Shown here: positions 1 to 11,245 of the stretch, piece by piece
Position numbering within the stretch: the first letter of the stretch is position 1
Layout of the letters: the number at the start of each line of letters is the position of its first letter
DNA from: Prunus persica
Lineage: Eukaryota > Streptophyta > Magnoliopsida > Rosales > Rosaceae
DNA length: 64,000 nucleotides
Assembly (NCBI RefSeq): GCF_000346465.2
Contig: NC_034009.1
Span: 14,515,332-14,579,331 of the forward strand
Direction of reading: 5' to 3'
Notes under the pieces: model-generated
The model's input: only the letters and a program-made list of their open reading frames with translations
Told to the model about the DNA's origin: nothing
Databases searched by the model: none
Position numbers and translations under genes: made by a program

Positions 1-213
1 ACGTCGTCTAACTATATTTTTACGTCGTAATTGTTTAAAACACGAAACAACAAAATACGACGGTTTGTGACTTTATTAGGTCGTTGGAAAAGTATTACAC
101 GTCGGTTAAGCAATTTGTATGTTTGTTTTTTTTTTAATTTAAGAAAACCTCAACAAATTTTTACATTACATATTATAGAGAAAATTTGTACATTATACAT
201 AAATATCAAGTGT

Positions 214-3200
214 TCAATAATTGCCCTGTTTAATAATTTGGAAAACAAACTCTGCCCATTCATTCCGAACTTCATCAATGGCTTCTTGGGGGTATGAAGC
301 TTCCTGGTTTCCCTTGGCATACTGCATAAACAATGACTATTAGGGTTTATAAATAAAAAGAAATTCAATCACAGACGACGATATTTTTCATAACCGACGT
401 AGTATATCCATTCAACGACGTTAATTTTACACGACCGTCGTTGATAATACAAAAAACGACGTGAAATGTATGAAGGTAATTTCTTCTTACCTTATTCTCA
501 AACCCCAAGGAAGGATCCATGATGATGTCCCTCATGAAGCGCATTACATAATACCCGCATTCGACATTGCTGGGTTGCTTTGGTGTGCCTGAGAGAGTTT
601 TCCAAATTACATTTTTACGTCCTGCTCGGGCTATGTGGGTATTATATATTTTTAAAGCACTGTTCACGATGTTTTTGGCCTCTTCATCGACCACACGATT
701 TCCTGGCAGAAGATCCAGAAAATAGACGGTTTCTCTCTTTGCTCTTACAATCAGCAAAATCCAATGACGGCTGCACAAAATTAATATAAAAACGACGGTT
801 ATTTACAAAAACGACGTATTATAGTATTTCACACGACGAAGTAAAGTAGCTAACGACGACATTATATATTTATCACGACGATAAATAAATACCGACGTGG
901 TTAGTAGTTTCAAACGACTAAATAAAATAAAACACCGACGTGGTTAGTTTATAAGCTGTCATTTATTGAAAATCATAAAAACAAAATCCTAAGGAGACTA
1001 ACCCTGGATTGTAAGGCATCATGAAAATCTGTTCACCGTCTGTCTTCTGAAGTCGAGCTGCTACGAGTCGTGATCTTTCAGTTATTGTGCCAGAGTTGGC
1101 ACTAACTGTAGCAGGGTCGATAAAGCCAACCATACTGCACATATTGGCTTTTTTCAAAACATCGTGTAAGTACCTAAACAAATAAAATAATATAAACAAG
1201 TCAGCACACAAAACACGACGGTTATGTATAAAAAAACGACGTATTATAATATTTCACACGACGTACTGAAATAGATGAGGACGTTATAATATATTTATCA
1301 CGACGGTTGTTAGTTAAGACGACGTGGTTAGTTAGTTAAGACGACGCAATATATAAACCAACGAGTTATTATTTTAGAAGTACAAACCTCATATATACAG
1401 CCAATACAGTAGCTCCAATTTCTTCCATGCCTGCAAATTGTGTAATATCTTCAGGCAGGAGGAAGGTATCGCGCTCACCACCAAACACCTCCTTATCAAT
1501 TGTAAATTGGACTGTCTTATCCTCAGGCAGGAGTGTCGTTTCCACAAAACGACAAAGGGTTTTTAAAGAAGATGGCGCCTCCATTTTTGAATAAGCACCA
1601 ACTTCAATAACCTGTTTAAAGAAATAAAAAAAATGACGTGGTAATTCAATAAAGACGACGGTTTAAGTAATAAAACGTCGTCTTAAAAGTATTTAAACGA
1701 CGGTGAAAAAACTGTCGTGGTAATTCAATAAAGACGACGGTTTTATGAATAAAGCGTCGTCTGAAACCATTTAAACGACGGTGCAAAAACCGTCGTTTAA
1801 ATATTTTATTACGTCTTAAAAAAATTCCGCCGTCTAAGTTTTAAACAAACGACGGATTAAATAAAAATATCGACGTCTGAAATTTTGAAAAACAAATAAA
1901 AAAGGCAAAGTTATGTGAACATACCTTGTCGTCATGCTTTTCTTCATCTTCTTTCTCCTTTTCTTCTTCCTTCTCTTCATCTCTTTTTTCTTCTTCCTTC
2001 TCTTCATCTGGCTGATGTTTCCCCATTTTGGCAGTATCATCCTCCAAATGTAGGGATCTCACATCACCTCCAGAGCAGCTAGCTTTGTCAGACATTGGAT
2101 TTTTGGGGCTTTGGCTAATTCTTGGTTTAAGCATGCTTGGATCAAAATTGGGAATTAATTGGGAAAGCTGACTCAGGAAATGCTCCCTCTCAGCCTCTAC
2201 CAATTGTTTTGTCCTAGCCTCCATCCTTAAGGCCTCTTCCCTTGCCTTAGCCTCCATCTTTTTAGTCTCTTCTTGAAGGAGAACTCTTAAACTGTCCTTC
2301 AAACGGTCGTCAAAGCTCACCCTCTGTGGTTTGGGCAAATTGAAATATTGCCTTGGGGAAACACCAGCACCAACTCCCCTCAGTCTGCCTGGATGCTCGG
2401 GGCCCAAAGCCATGGTCAGCACATCATTGCTGCCATCTACTCTGACTTTGCCTTCCGAGACTTGTTTCTGCAATTCATCCTAAAAAAAGATAAACAAAAA
2501 AACACACGACGGTTATTTATGTACAAACGACGTATTATATAATTTCACACGACGCAATAACGTATAAACCGACGTTATTATAACTTATCACGACGGTAGT
2601 TATACCGACGTGGTTATTTATTTAAAACGACGAAATGAATAAACAACCGACGTCTTATGCTATAATTAAAGATAACAGAGTAGTGATTCCTATTTAGACC
2701 GTTAACGACGTTTTTAAAAAATTTTCGACGTGGTAATATCATTCACACGACGCGAAAATGAACCACCGACGTCTTATGCTGTAATTACAGAAAACATAGT
2801 AGTGATTCCTATTTAGACCTTTAACGACGTTTTTAAAAACTTTTCGACGTGGTAATATCATTCACACGACGAAAAATATAACATACGACGTAATAAGAAT
2901 AATTCACAGTTTAATAAAAATTTAAAACAGAGTGATAGTAGGCTTACAATTAATTTTGCTTTCTCTGCCACCTTTGGATCAGGGATGTTACCATGTTTGT
3001 CCTGTCTAGCTCTCTTCCATAAGGTAGATCGATCAATTTCTACCCCAGGCATGGTTTCCTCCAATTGATCCTCCAATCCAGCATATCCTTTTCGAGACAA
3101 TCGATGATTGTACTCGAGTTTCTCCCTAATCTGTGCATGTTGAGAATGCACAGACTCAAAATCTTTGGATAGCCTTGAAGCTACAAAGGCATCCCATTGT

Positions 3201-3757
3201 GCTTTCTCTATGAATTTATATGTTTCAGGGGGTTGGCTTAATTTCTCCCTGTCATTGGTGTATGGAAGGATATAATGCCTCGTTAGTGTAGACTTGAAAT
3301 CCTTCCATTTCTTGGAAGCAGAAGCTAAAACAGAGGTCTTGCCCCCTTGGCCTACGACAAAAGCCATGTCAACTGCTTCCCAAATCTGCTCCTTTATATC
3401 CTTGGGGATTTGGGACCATTTCTTGTCCACAAGTGGGATCCTGGAGCGTGCCAACACACCAATATACGACTGCATCTCAATATGTGCTTGGCCAACACCT
3501 TTCCCCCTTTTATTGTACTCAACAATTGGCCTCAGTTTCTGAAGCTTTCTCTTCACAACACGAGGCATTGTGCTCATACCTCGACCAGTCTTTGAATCAT
3601 CTGAGATTGTTGTCTGGCTGGTTTGTTCTGTCTCAGCAGATGATGAAGCAAACTTCATCTTCTTCGAAGACTTCATCTCCTTCGAAGACTTATCTTGAGG
3701 AGCTACCATTCCAAGCTTCTTGGAGCCAGAATCCTTAGTTTGTTGTTGAGAAACCAT
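214..3757 (-). CDS. CACTA second gene: Transposase_24-like plus Ulp1/C48-like cysteine protease, six coding exons
   Basis: I reconstruct exons 3757-2948, 2479-1925, 1611-1388, 1173-1003, 770-491 and 321-214, each with GT-AG borders; they sum to 2148 nt, exactly 716 codons with the stop. Exons 1-2 encode a basic region resembling the plant Ptta/En/Spm (Transposase_24) family and end in an acidic Glu/Lys/Asp tract. Exons 3-6 form a Ulp1-like domain. The likely catalytic set is present: His589 (RHWILLI), Asp606 (YFLDLL), Gln652 and Cys658 (VECGYYV). The start MVSQ was chosen because CACTA-2 shares it; an upstream in-frame ATG at 3769 is the alternative. Ulp1-family proteins cleave SUMO-like substrates; the role in CACTA elements is not settled. 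No frame break is visible, unlike the CACTA-2 copy, so this copy may be functional. The transcript appears to have a 5' UTR intron (3772-4356). Confidence 0.82.
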
Positions 3758-3771
3758 TTTAACAGACAAAA

Positions 3772-4356
3772 CTGCAAGTGAAAATATTTCAGGAAAACAT
3801 TAAGAACACAAACGACGGTATTAAAAAAATACGACGTATGATATGATTTTAGACGACGCAATGAAATAATCTCAGACGTAATAAATGTTTAAAACCATTA
3901 TTTATATAACGTCGTGGTATATATGTTCACACGACGTCAATAGTAATACACCGTCGTGGTAAACTATTATTTATATTTTATCGTCTATATTAGATACCAA
4001 CCCTAGTTTCTTTTTCTTTATATTTTATCAAATAAGGGAAAAACAAAAACCATTGTTCAGCGAAATCAAACCTGCAATTAAACAAGCATATAAAAAAAGA
4101 CTATTATTTTAAAAACAACTTTGTCAATTTTCAGACGACGCTAGAACAACTGACGAACCGTCGTGGTCTACCGTCGTCTTATTTAGTTGATGTAGTTGTC
4201 TTCAAAGTTGGAAACTTTCTCTCTTTGTCTGTATATTTTATCAAACTTGGAAAGAAGTAAAATGATTTTGGCCAGAAAAAAGGTAAAAAGATTTTTCAAA
4301 CAAAAAACGTATGAGCATGCAAAACAGTAACCAAAATAGTGAAAATGAAAGCTTAC
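3772..4356 (-). other. 5' UTR intron of the CACTA-1 second gene
   Basis: On the minus strand a donor (AAAAG then GTAAGC) lies at 4356 and an acceptor (CACTTGCAG) at 3772, just upstream of the ATG. The same donor context occurs in CACTA-2 near 28935. The intron contains many CGACG/CGTCG motifs. Confidence 0.6.
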
Positions 4357-4510
4357 CTTTTGCGTGCAATGAAAGCAAGAGGAAGATGATCGATGTTTAA
4401 GTTCAGAGACGACGAAGAAGACGAGAGGAAGACGATGAGAAACTCTGACAATGCTCTGACAAGGGAAAAAGACGAAAGGTTTCTCTGGGAGATTGAAATT
4501 TTTAATCGGG

Positions 4511-5074
4511 NNNNNNNNNNNNNNNNNNNNNNNNNNNNNNNNNNNNNNNNNNNNNNNNNNNNNNNNNNNNNNNNNNNNNNNNNNNNNNNNNNNNNNNNNN
4601 NNNNNNNNNNNNNNNNNNNNNNNNNNNNNNNNNNNNNNNNNNNNNNNNNNNNNNNNNNNNNNNNNNNNNNNNNNNNNNNNNNNNNNNNNNNNNNNNNNNN
4701 NNNNNNNNNNNNNNNNNNNNNNNNNNNNNNNNNNNNNNNNNNNNNNNNNNNNNNNNNNNNNNNNNNNNNNNNNNNNNNNNNNNNNNNNNNNNNNNNNNNN
4801 NNNNNNNNNNNNNNNNNNNNNNNNNNNNNNNNNNNNNNNNNNNNNNNNNNNNNNNNNNNNNNNNNNNNNNNNNNNNNNNNNNNNNNNNNNNNNNNNNNNN
4901 NNNNNNNNNNNNNNNNNNNNNNNNNNNNNNNNNNNNNNNNNNNNNNNNNNNNNNNNNNNNNNNNNNNNNNNNNNNNNNNNNNNNNNNNNNNNNNNNNNNN
5001 NNNNNNNNNNNNNNNNNNNNNNNNNNNNNNNNNNNNNNNNNNNNNNNNNNNNNNNNNNNNNNNNNNNNNNNNNN
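4511..5074. other. Assembly gap (564 N)
   Basis: The run of N lies inside CACTA-1, just upstream of the second gene's 5' UTR exon. Reading frames crossing it are meaningless. The gene's promoter probably lies in or beside it. Confidence 1.
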
Positions 5075-5649
5075 TTCAGTTTATTTTCAATACAGTGCGT
5101 TATAAATAGAGTTTTTTTTCCGAGGAAATTAAAACGAAGGAAATTAATATTCTGCAATATGTAAAGTTCTTTTTTGGATGACAGATTTAAATAAAATAAG
5201 AATATAAAAACAACAAATGTGTAAGTCAAGTAGACGAAAAGTTGCTTACATATAAAACCATTTCAAAAAAATAATATGGCGGTTACATATAACTACGACG
5301 TATAAATTACAAAATACGACGGTACATTTAACTTCGGACGTGGTAAATAAATACGACAGTAGTTTGTAGGTACCGTCGTAGTAAACTCAAAAATTAAAGT
5401 ACATAAGTAATAACTCGCGTCATGGTATATTATTTAACACGTCGTTTTTATTAATTTACCGACGTGGATTTCTGTAATATACGTCGATCATACCGACGTT
5501 GATTTTACAATTTAAACGGCGGTTTGTTTGTAAGGACCGCCGTTGGTTTTAAAAATTTATTCTATAAATTTGTCGCTTTCATTCATTTTCGGTTTACATT
5601 TAAGGTTCCAAGTTCTTCCTCTCTCAGTCTCTCATGTCTCAAAGATAAT

Positions 5650-6064
5650 AATTTGGATGTTTTCTCAAAGAGAAATTGAGCTTACTCGCATCAAATATAT
5701 GTCCACAAGAAGAAGCTTGTCAACTAGCCTTCTCACTTCCTTGATCAAGCCTGATAGGACACTTAGTGCTTCTGAATACTCCTTGCTTTCCATCAAAAGA
5801 GATGCAAGCCTGGCCTCCACTCGCTGTCGAAGGAAAGTTCGCTTCTCAGGGAAATCTGAAGATCAGATGTGCCTGATCCTCTGCTTGATTTTCTTGCCTA
5901 AGAAGATCCGTCGGATTTATTGTGATAGCCTCTTCCTTTATCCGTAGAGCTTCAGAAGAAGAAGATGGGTTTCAAGAATGCGATAAAGAATAGAAATGGC
6001 TTCAGATGGCCTCTAAAGCATGAGCAATTGAATCAGTAGTTTCTGGGAGATATGATGAAGACAT
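5650..6064 (-). pseudogene. Captured fragment of a 26S proteasome regulatory subunit gene (RPN6/PSMD11-like)
   Basis: Read on the minus strand from an ATG at 6064, the sequence encodes a peptide beginning MSSSYLPETTDSIAHALEA. It continues with pieces resembling plant RPN6: SSSSEALRIKEEAIT, DLLRQENQAED, then, after a skipped segment, EKRTFLRQRVEARL, ESKEYSEAL, SGLIKEVRRL and DKLLLVDI. Relative to the family as I recall it, the stretch between QAED and EKRTF is deleted, the frame shifts at several points and there are in-frame stops, so it cannot make protein. It sits as a motif-free island in the CACTA right arm and is absent from the matching part of CACTA-2 (33612-34100), so it was probably acquired by this copy. 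RPN6 is a lid subunit that clamps the proteasome core and base. Confidence 0.75.
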
Positions 6065-7132
6065 TGTCAATGCTTTGAACTACACAAGTCCTGCAGAAAG
6101 ATATGTTAAAGAAACTGAAACAACGGCGGTTTTCTGTTCTACCGTCGTCTTTTCTCGTCGTCTATATTAAGTTACGATGGCGGTAGATTTATAATTACCG
6201 ACGTAGATTATTTTGTTAAACGTCGTTAAGTGTACTACAACCGACGTGGATTTTAATTTTAAATTATAAATGGAGTTTTTTTTCCCGTATTCTTTCAGTT
6301 TTAGTTTTCAATTCCAAAGCGTGATAAATAGATTTTTCTTTCCCGAGGAAATTTAAAATGAGGGAAATTAATGTTCTAGAATTTGTAAACTAACACGACG
6401 CAATATTTACAAATCTGTGTCATCTGTTAAGATTATGATGTGGAACAGAGTTCCATCTGGTAAGATTTCGTAACCCTTGGGATCTCAGACAAAACTGATT
6501 ATGTCGGCGGTGTTCTATATAAACCGTCGTGGTTATTTCAATTCTTGTCATTAAGTAGATCTACCGACGTAGGATAAGAAAATCAAAGAAAAAAATTGTT
6601 AACAAAAATTCTTATTAAGACGACCGTTAAAATTAAAGGTACGACGTATAAAATGAATAAATACGACGATAAATTTTATTGTACGATTTAAAGATAACGT
6701 AGTAGAACTATACGAGAATGACGTCGATATATTTATATTTTCCGTCGTTGTAAATTAATTTAATACGGCGATATTTTGTATTTTAAAGCCGTGGATTTGT
6801 TTGTAATTATACGGCGTCTTATACGAAAACCTCGTCGTGTTATTTTATGAGTAAAAACGGCAGTTTTTATTGAAATCGTCGTCTTTACTTTCTACGTCGG
6901 TCGATTCATAACTTCTGCCGTTCTTTGTTGGCATTGATTTTACACTGAGGAAATCTGTTTCAAATAGACGTCGGTTGTTTAATTATGTACGTCGTTGTTT
7001 TTGAACAGCCATTTGAAACTCCATTTTTTAGTTGTCTAAGGTTGTATTACACGACGGTGTTTTTAGAACCGTCGTCTTTTTATAAACCACGACGGTTTTC
7101 ACTTAGACCGTCGTTGTTTTCTGGTCGTCTTT

Positions 7133-7151
7133 TTCACTTTTTGTAGTAGTG
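7133..7151 (-). repeat. CACTA-1 right terminal inverted repeat
   Basis: Read inward on the minus strand it starts CACTACTACAAAAA, the same as the left ends of CACTA-2 (11588) and CACTA-3 (59439). Confidence 0.9.
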
Positions 7152-7542
7152 TGATTTCCATGAAATACTACTCTCCGAGCATTTTTTGATGAATTATTTC
7201 TCTTGTTTTTTGTTTTATTTTTCTTCCTGAAGTATACAATAATGCACATGGGGTGGGAAAAGAATGAGGACCCTTAGTGGTTAGTTTAAGCCAATGTTGT
7301 GATTTACTTTCAAACATTTGAATATGCTAAATATTCAGATATAGTTTTTACATCTCTATAACCTGTAGTGCAGCTTAATAAATTAGTTTTCTTTTTGTTA
7401 CTGTATATTTCTAAAGTGAAAGGATGACTTTAATTTTAGGGTTCTTTGGTATGTGAGAGTTTGTGATCAAATATATGTATGCATGTAAGTCAGGCAATGA
7501 TCTAATTTAGCTGCAACTTCTTATACAGGTTATGCATTGCAG
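7152..7542. other. AT-rich flank, no gene recognised
   Basis: Host-side sequence just outside CACTA-1. No open frame, repeat or motif that I can assign. Confidence 0.6.
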
Positions 7543-8330
7543 TTTTGGAAACTGCGTTGCAGTTACAATTGGATTTTTGCTCTTTCCTTGGCCTTCAACC
7601 TCACCAATTTGAAGAGTAGAGGCTACCCATATGAGGAATTGGGTGGGCAAGAGAAGAGTAGAACTACCCAAGAGTAAGGGAACTCAAAATTGGACTTTTA
7701 GAAACTGCATTGTAGTTTTGGAAACTACAGTGCACTTTTCATTTAATTACAATTAGATTTTTGCTCTTTTCTTGGCCTTAAACCTCACCACTTGAAGAGT
7801 AGAGGCTACCCATATGAGGAATTTGGTGGGCAAGAGAAGAGTAGAACTATCCAAGAGCAAGGGAACTCAAAATTGGACTTTTGGAAACTACATTGCAGTT
7901 TTCATTTAATTACAATTGGATTTTTGCTCTTTCCTTGGCCTTCAACCTCACCAATTTGAAGAGTAGAGGCTACCCAGATGAGGGATTGGGTGGGCAAGAA
8001 AAGAGTAGAACTACTCGAGAGCAAGAGAACTCAAAATTGGACTTTTGGAAATTGCATTGCAGTTTTCATTTAATTACAATTGGATTTTTGCTTTTTTCTT
8101 GGCCTTCAACCTCACCAATTTGAAGAGTAGAGGCCACCTAGATGAGGAATTGGGTGGGCAAAAGAAGAGTAGAACTACCCAGGAGCAAGGGAACTCAAAA
8201 TTGGACTTTTGAAAATTGCAATTTTGTATCGTAGTTTCCGTTTATCCATTGCAGTTTTCATTTTTGTATTGCAGTTTCCGTTTATGCATTGCAGTTTCCG
8301 CTTCTACATTGCAGTTTCCATTTTAGTACT
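7543..8330. repeat. Tandem repeat, about 164-bp unit, four copies plus a short-unit tail
   Basis: Each unit begins with a TTTGGAAACTGCATTGCAG-like phrase and includes TTGAAGAGTAGAGGC and GGGTGGGCAAGA. Units start near 7543, 7715, 7878 and 8042, and a partial fifth starts near 8206. From 8216 it breaks into about 24-bp units built on CATTGCAGTTTCCG. The open frame at 7881-8123 is a by-product of the repeat. Confidence 0.85.
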
Positions 8331-8615
8331 TTCATCTTGGTTCCTCCATTTTGCTTCAATACAATTAATTTTTGTTTTTGTAGCTGTTTTTGTTTTGTTT
8401 TGTTTTTTTTATAAACATAATTGATATCTACATTGTATTTTTGTTGTAGTTTTTGTTTTTATTTGCAATTTTTGTGTGAATATGTGTTGAAATGATTATT
8501 TATTTATTTATAAAAATCGTTGATTGTTTATATAAATATTGTATAACTGAATAAATATTACAAAATAATTTTGGTGTAGTGGTTTGTGAGTGAGCCTTCC
8601 TCCTTTGAGGGTTAA
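8331..8615. other. T-rich spacer
   Basis: Low-complexity T-rich DNA between two tandem-repeat blocks; nothing recognised. Confidence 0.6.
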
Positions 8616-9005
8616 GGTTTGAGTCCCTTCAATGACATGAAATCTCTTTTTATTATTATTATTATTATTATTTTTTAAAAGGTGAATAAAGGGCAAAGGA
8701 GTTGGTCCCTTGCAAACGGTGGCGGTTCGTGACAGCCAGTTGGCCGGCGGTGGTGGTAAGCGACGGTGGTTGGCCGGTGACGGCGGTTTGACAGTGGCCG
8801 GCGGCCGGGTTTGAGTCCCTTCAATGACACAAAATCTTTTTTTTTTTTTTTTTTTTTCCAAAGGTGAATAAAGGGCAATGGAGTTGGTCCCTTGCAAACG
8901 GTGGTGGTCGGCTACGGCGGTTGGCTGGCGGTGGTGGCAAGCGACAGCGGTTTGTCGGTGGCCGATGATGCTGGTGGCTGGTGGCCGGCGACCGGAGTCC
9001 GACGG
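8616..9005. repeat. Two-copy direct repeat, about 192 bp, with GGTGGCGGT-rich core
   Basis: Two units start at 8616 and 8808 with GGTTTGAGTCCCTTCAATGA, followed by a T-rich run, GGTGAATAAAGGGCAA and a GC-rich CGGTGGTGG block. The unusually GC-rich halves give proline- and histidine-rich spurious frames on the minus strand. Confidence 0.8.
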
Positions 9006-9990
9006 TGGTGGTTGGTTGGATATGGACATGTGGCATAGTATGCTTGCCTTAGAAGAAGTGACATTGTTTGTAATTTTGATATTTTTTAATGATATTTTTG
9101 TAAAATTAGGTACTATAGTTTGGTCTTTGGCCTTATGCTAATTAGATGAAATTGTATTCCTATCTTCCAAATTAGTAAACTATATTGTGTTTTAAAACTA
9201 AAGCTTCCCCCCATCACTCTTCATGTTTGATGATGCTAACTTACATATCAATTTAACTGTCAACATTTCTCTATCAAAACTTCCTAGTTCATTCTCAATT
9301 TTGTTAAAAAAATAATAATACTGCTACACATTTGACACACAATGTTTTTATCTCTTTCAGTAGTGTGAGATTGAGGTGAACTTAGAGTAGTGATGGGCAA
9401 GACAGAGGGGTGTGGCATGAGGTTGATGAGTTTTAATTTTAATTTTAATTTTTGTTGTTGTGTGTATTTAGAGGTAGTTTTGGAAAATAGGTGGGATTTT
9501 TTTAGAAATTGTGAAAATTTGAATTAGAAGTTGGGGTGAACTTCGAATATGGGGTGAACAAAGATAAGTGCGAGGTTTAAATAAAAAACTCTAAAATAAA
9601 GGTACGCACTTATCCGTTTTCTATTATAAAAAAATACTCTTATTTTATCTCTATTCATAAATTGTCTATGCATTCAAATTTCATAAACGATTGTTCTCAA
9701 GAGAAAAACTCTAAAATTTGTAAAGTTTCTTGTTTGGCCAACGGATTTACACACAGAATTTAAGGCGACTATTTAGATAGACTTTAAAATTGAGATTTAC
9801 TCCAAATTCCAATTTTTTTTCCACATGGAATTCCTTGGTTTCTTTGTTTTTTTTTTTTTTAATATCCAAACACACTAAGAAATTTTGACTTTTGTCAAAA
9901 TTTCAAGTTTATTTCTCACATCTAAACGTCTCGTAATGATAAAATAAAAGTTATGCATAGCAAATATATGTATGCTATATACTTATAATA
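9006..9990. other. AT-rich intergenic DNA
   Basis: No coding frame or recognisable element. Only poly-T and AT-rich stretches were seen. Confidence 0.6.
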
Positions 9991-10212
9991 TATATTTTTG
10001 GCAAAATTGTAGCAATGGTCCCTGGACTAAGACCAAATTTTACTTTTCGTCCCTCATATTGCTAAATTGTTACGGTGGCACTTTAATTATGCCTCTACTT
10101 TTAGAAATAGTTCTTTTCGTCATCTCCGTCAACTTTTCCGTTAAAAATGATGACATGGCATGGACAAGTCCTACGTGGCATGAGCAAAATGTCTTTTCAC
10201 ACAAAAAATTTA

Positions 10213-10732
10213 GGGTTAATCGTTTTATTAGTCCCTGAACTTAGACCCGATTTGCATTTGAGTACCTCAATTTTCAAAATGGTTATCGTGATCCTTTAAC
10301 TTCACTTCCGTTAGGACAAATAGTCCTGCCATCAATTTTGTTAACTTTTCTGTCAAATGCATGGGCAAAATAGTATTTTTGTATCAAAATTGATTAAAAT
10401 ATGAATAAAAAATTAAAAAAATAAAAATAAACTCTCCCTTTTCCCCTCTATTCCGATTTTTACTCCCTCCAGAATTTATTTATTTATAATTTTTTTATGG
10501 TATTTTCTTTTATTGTTATTTTAAAGATATGATTTTTTTATTCATTTTTTTTTGTTTTAATATAAAAAAACCATTTTGCCCCTACATTTTACAGAAAAAA
10601 TTGACAGAAGAAACGGTGTGACTAGTTGTGCAAACGAAACTAAAGTTAAAGGACCACGGGGACCATTTTGGAAATTGAGATACTCAAATGCAAATCGGGT
10701 CTAAGTTCAGGAACTAATAAAACGATTAACCC
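10213..10732. mobile_element. Mutator-like MITE (inner element), 520 bp
   Basis: The inverted ends start GGGTTAATCGTTTTATTAGT and run about 70 bp. The element is flanked by a perfect 9-bp duplication AAAAATTTA at 10204-10212 and 10733-10741. The interior is AT-rich with no gene. It lies wholly inside the element at 10000-11459 and so is the younger insertion. Confidence 0.9.
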
Positions 10733-10939
10733 AAAAATTTAAAAAATAAATCTCATATCTCTCTCCATCCTGATTTCTTCTTTCCCCACCATCCATCCAG
10801 ATTTCTTGACTTTGATGCCATTATAACCCATTTGGAGAAAAATAGAGCCGTAGTCAAACAGAGCAGTAGTCATTTGAAGAAAAATTGATGGCGTTTTCAG
10901 AGCAGTAGTCAAACAGAGCCATTATTGCCTTATATTTTT

Positions 10940-11245
10940 GATTGGTTGCCTCGTAATCTTTGACAGAGATTGAGAGAGCGCGAGACAATCAAGCCCCACC
11001 TGACCCATCCATCTCCAGCAGCTCGTCGGGGTCCAAAGCCAGATCTATGGGCTCGAGGTTTGCAGTGAGGGTGATGTTGGATTCACTATGATGGTTTGGG
11101 TGGTTTGATAGTGATGGGAATGAAAGAGTAGATGGTGGTTTTGGTGGCTGGGGTGGTGCTTTGGATAGCTTTGTTGATGGTTAGGGTGACGGGGTTGGTG
11201 TGGGTATAGGAGGAGGCAGTCGGGTTGGGGTGGAGATATGAAGAG
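10940..11245. other. GC-richer interior of the Mutator-like element, possible captured fragment
   Basis: This part is clearly richer in G and C than the rest of the element. On the minus strand it has a short readable stretch (ANLEPIDLALDPDELLEMDG). Mutator-like elements often carry host fragments, but I recognise no protein. Confidence 0.3.

Larger units (their letters stand above)
1..7151 (-). mobile_element. CACTA-1: right-hand part of an En/Spm-type CACTA transposon
   Basis: The element ends at 7151 with the inverted terminal repeat CACTACTACAAAAAGTG read on the minus strand. Its left end lies outside the window. Minus-strand exons of the element's second gene fill 214-4360 and a motif-rich arm runs from about 4100 to the end. 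The arm and introns are studded with CGACG-type motifs (ACGACGGT / ACCGTCGT / CCGACGTGG). Gene order and sequence match CACTA-2 at 24523-34607, so these are copies of one family. The three bases after the end are TGA; the partner target duplication cannot be seen. Confidence 0.9.
780..7151. repeat. Dispersed CGACG-motif array of the CACTA family
   Basis: A short motif (ACGACGGT, its complement ACCGTCGT, and the variant CCGACGTGG) recurs every 15-40 bp in the introns at about 780-960, 1210-1380, 1620-1880, 2500-2940 and 3780-4190, and again from 5270 to 5560 and 6120 to 7140. The two orientations often alternate, giving short inverted pairs such as the one at 1776-1797. Motifs are almost absent from exons and from the captured gene fragment at 5650-6064. 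In other CACTA families, subterminal repeats are binding sites for an element protein; that role here is inferred. Confidence 0.85.

Noticed and set aside
4183..5229. Long open frames spanning 4183-5229 on both strands
   Set aside because: They are open only because they cross the 564-N gap.
5543..5947. 134-aa plus-strand open frame in CACTA-1
   Set aside because: The minus strand of the same DNA encodes recognisable RPN6 peptides; the plus-strand frame is a shadow.
8508..9141. Pro/His-rich frames on the minus strand and a Trp-rich frame on the plus strand
   Set aside because: They come from the CGGTGGTGG-rich direct repeat; both strands and several frames are open equally.
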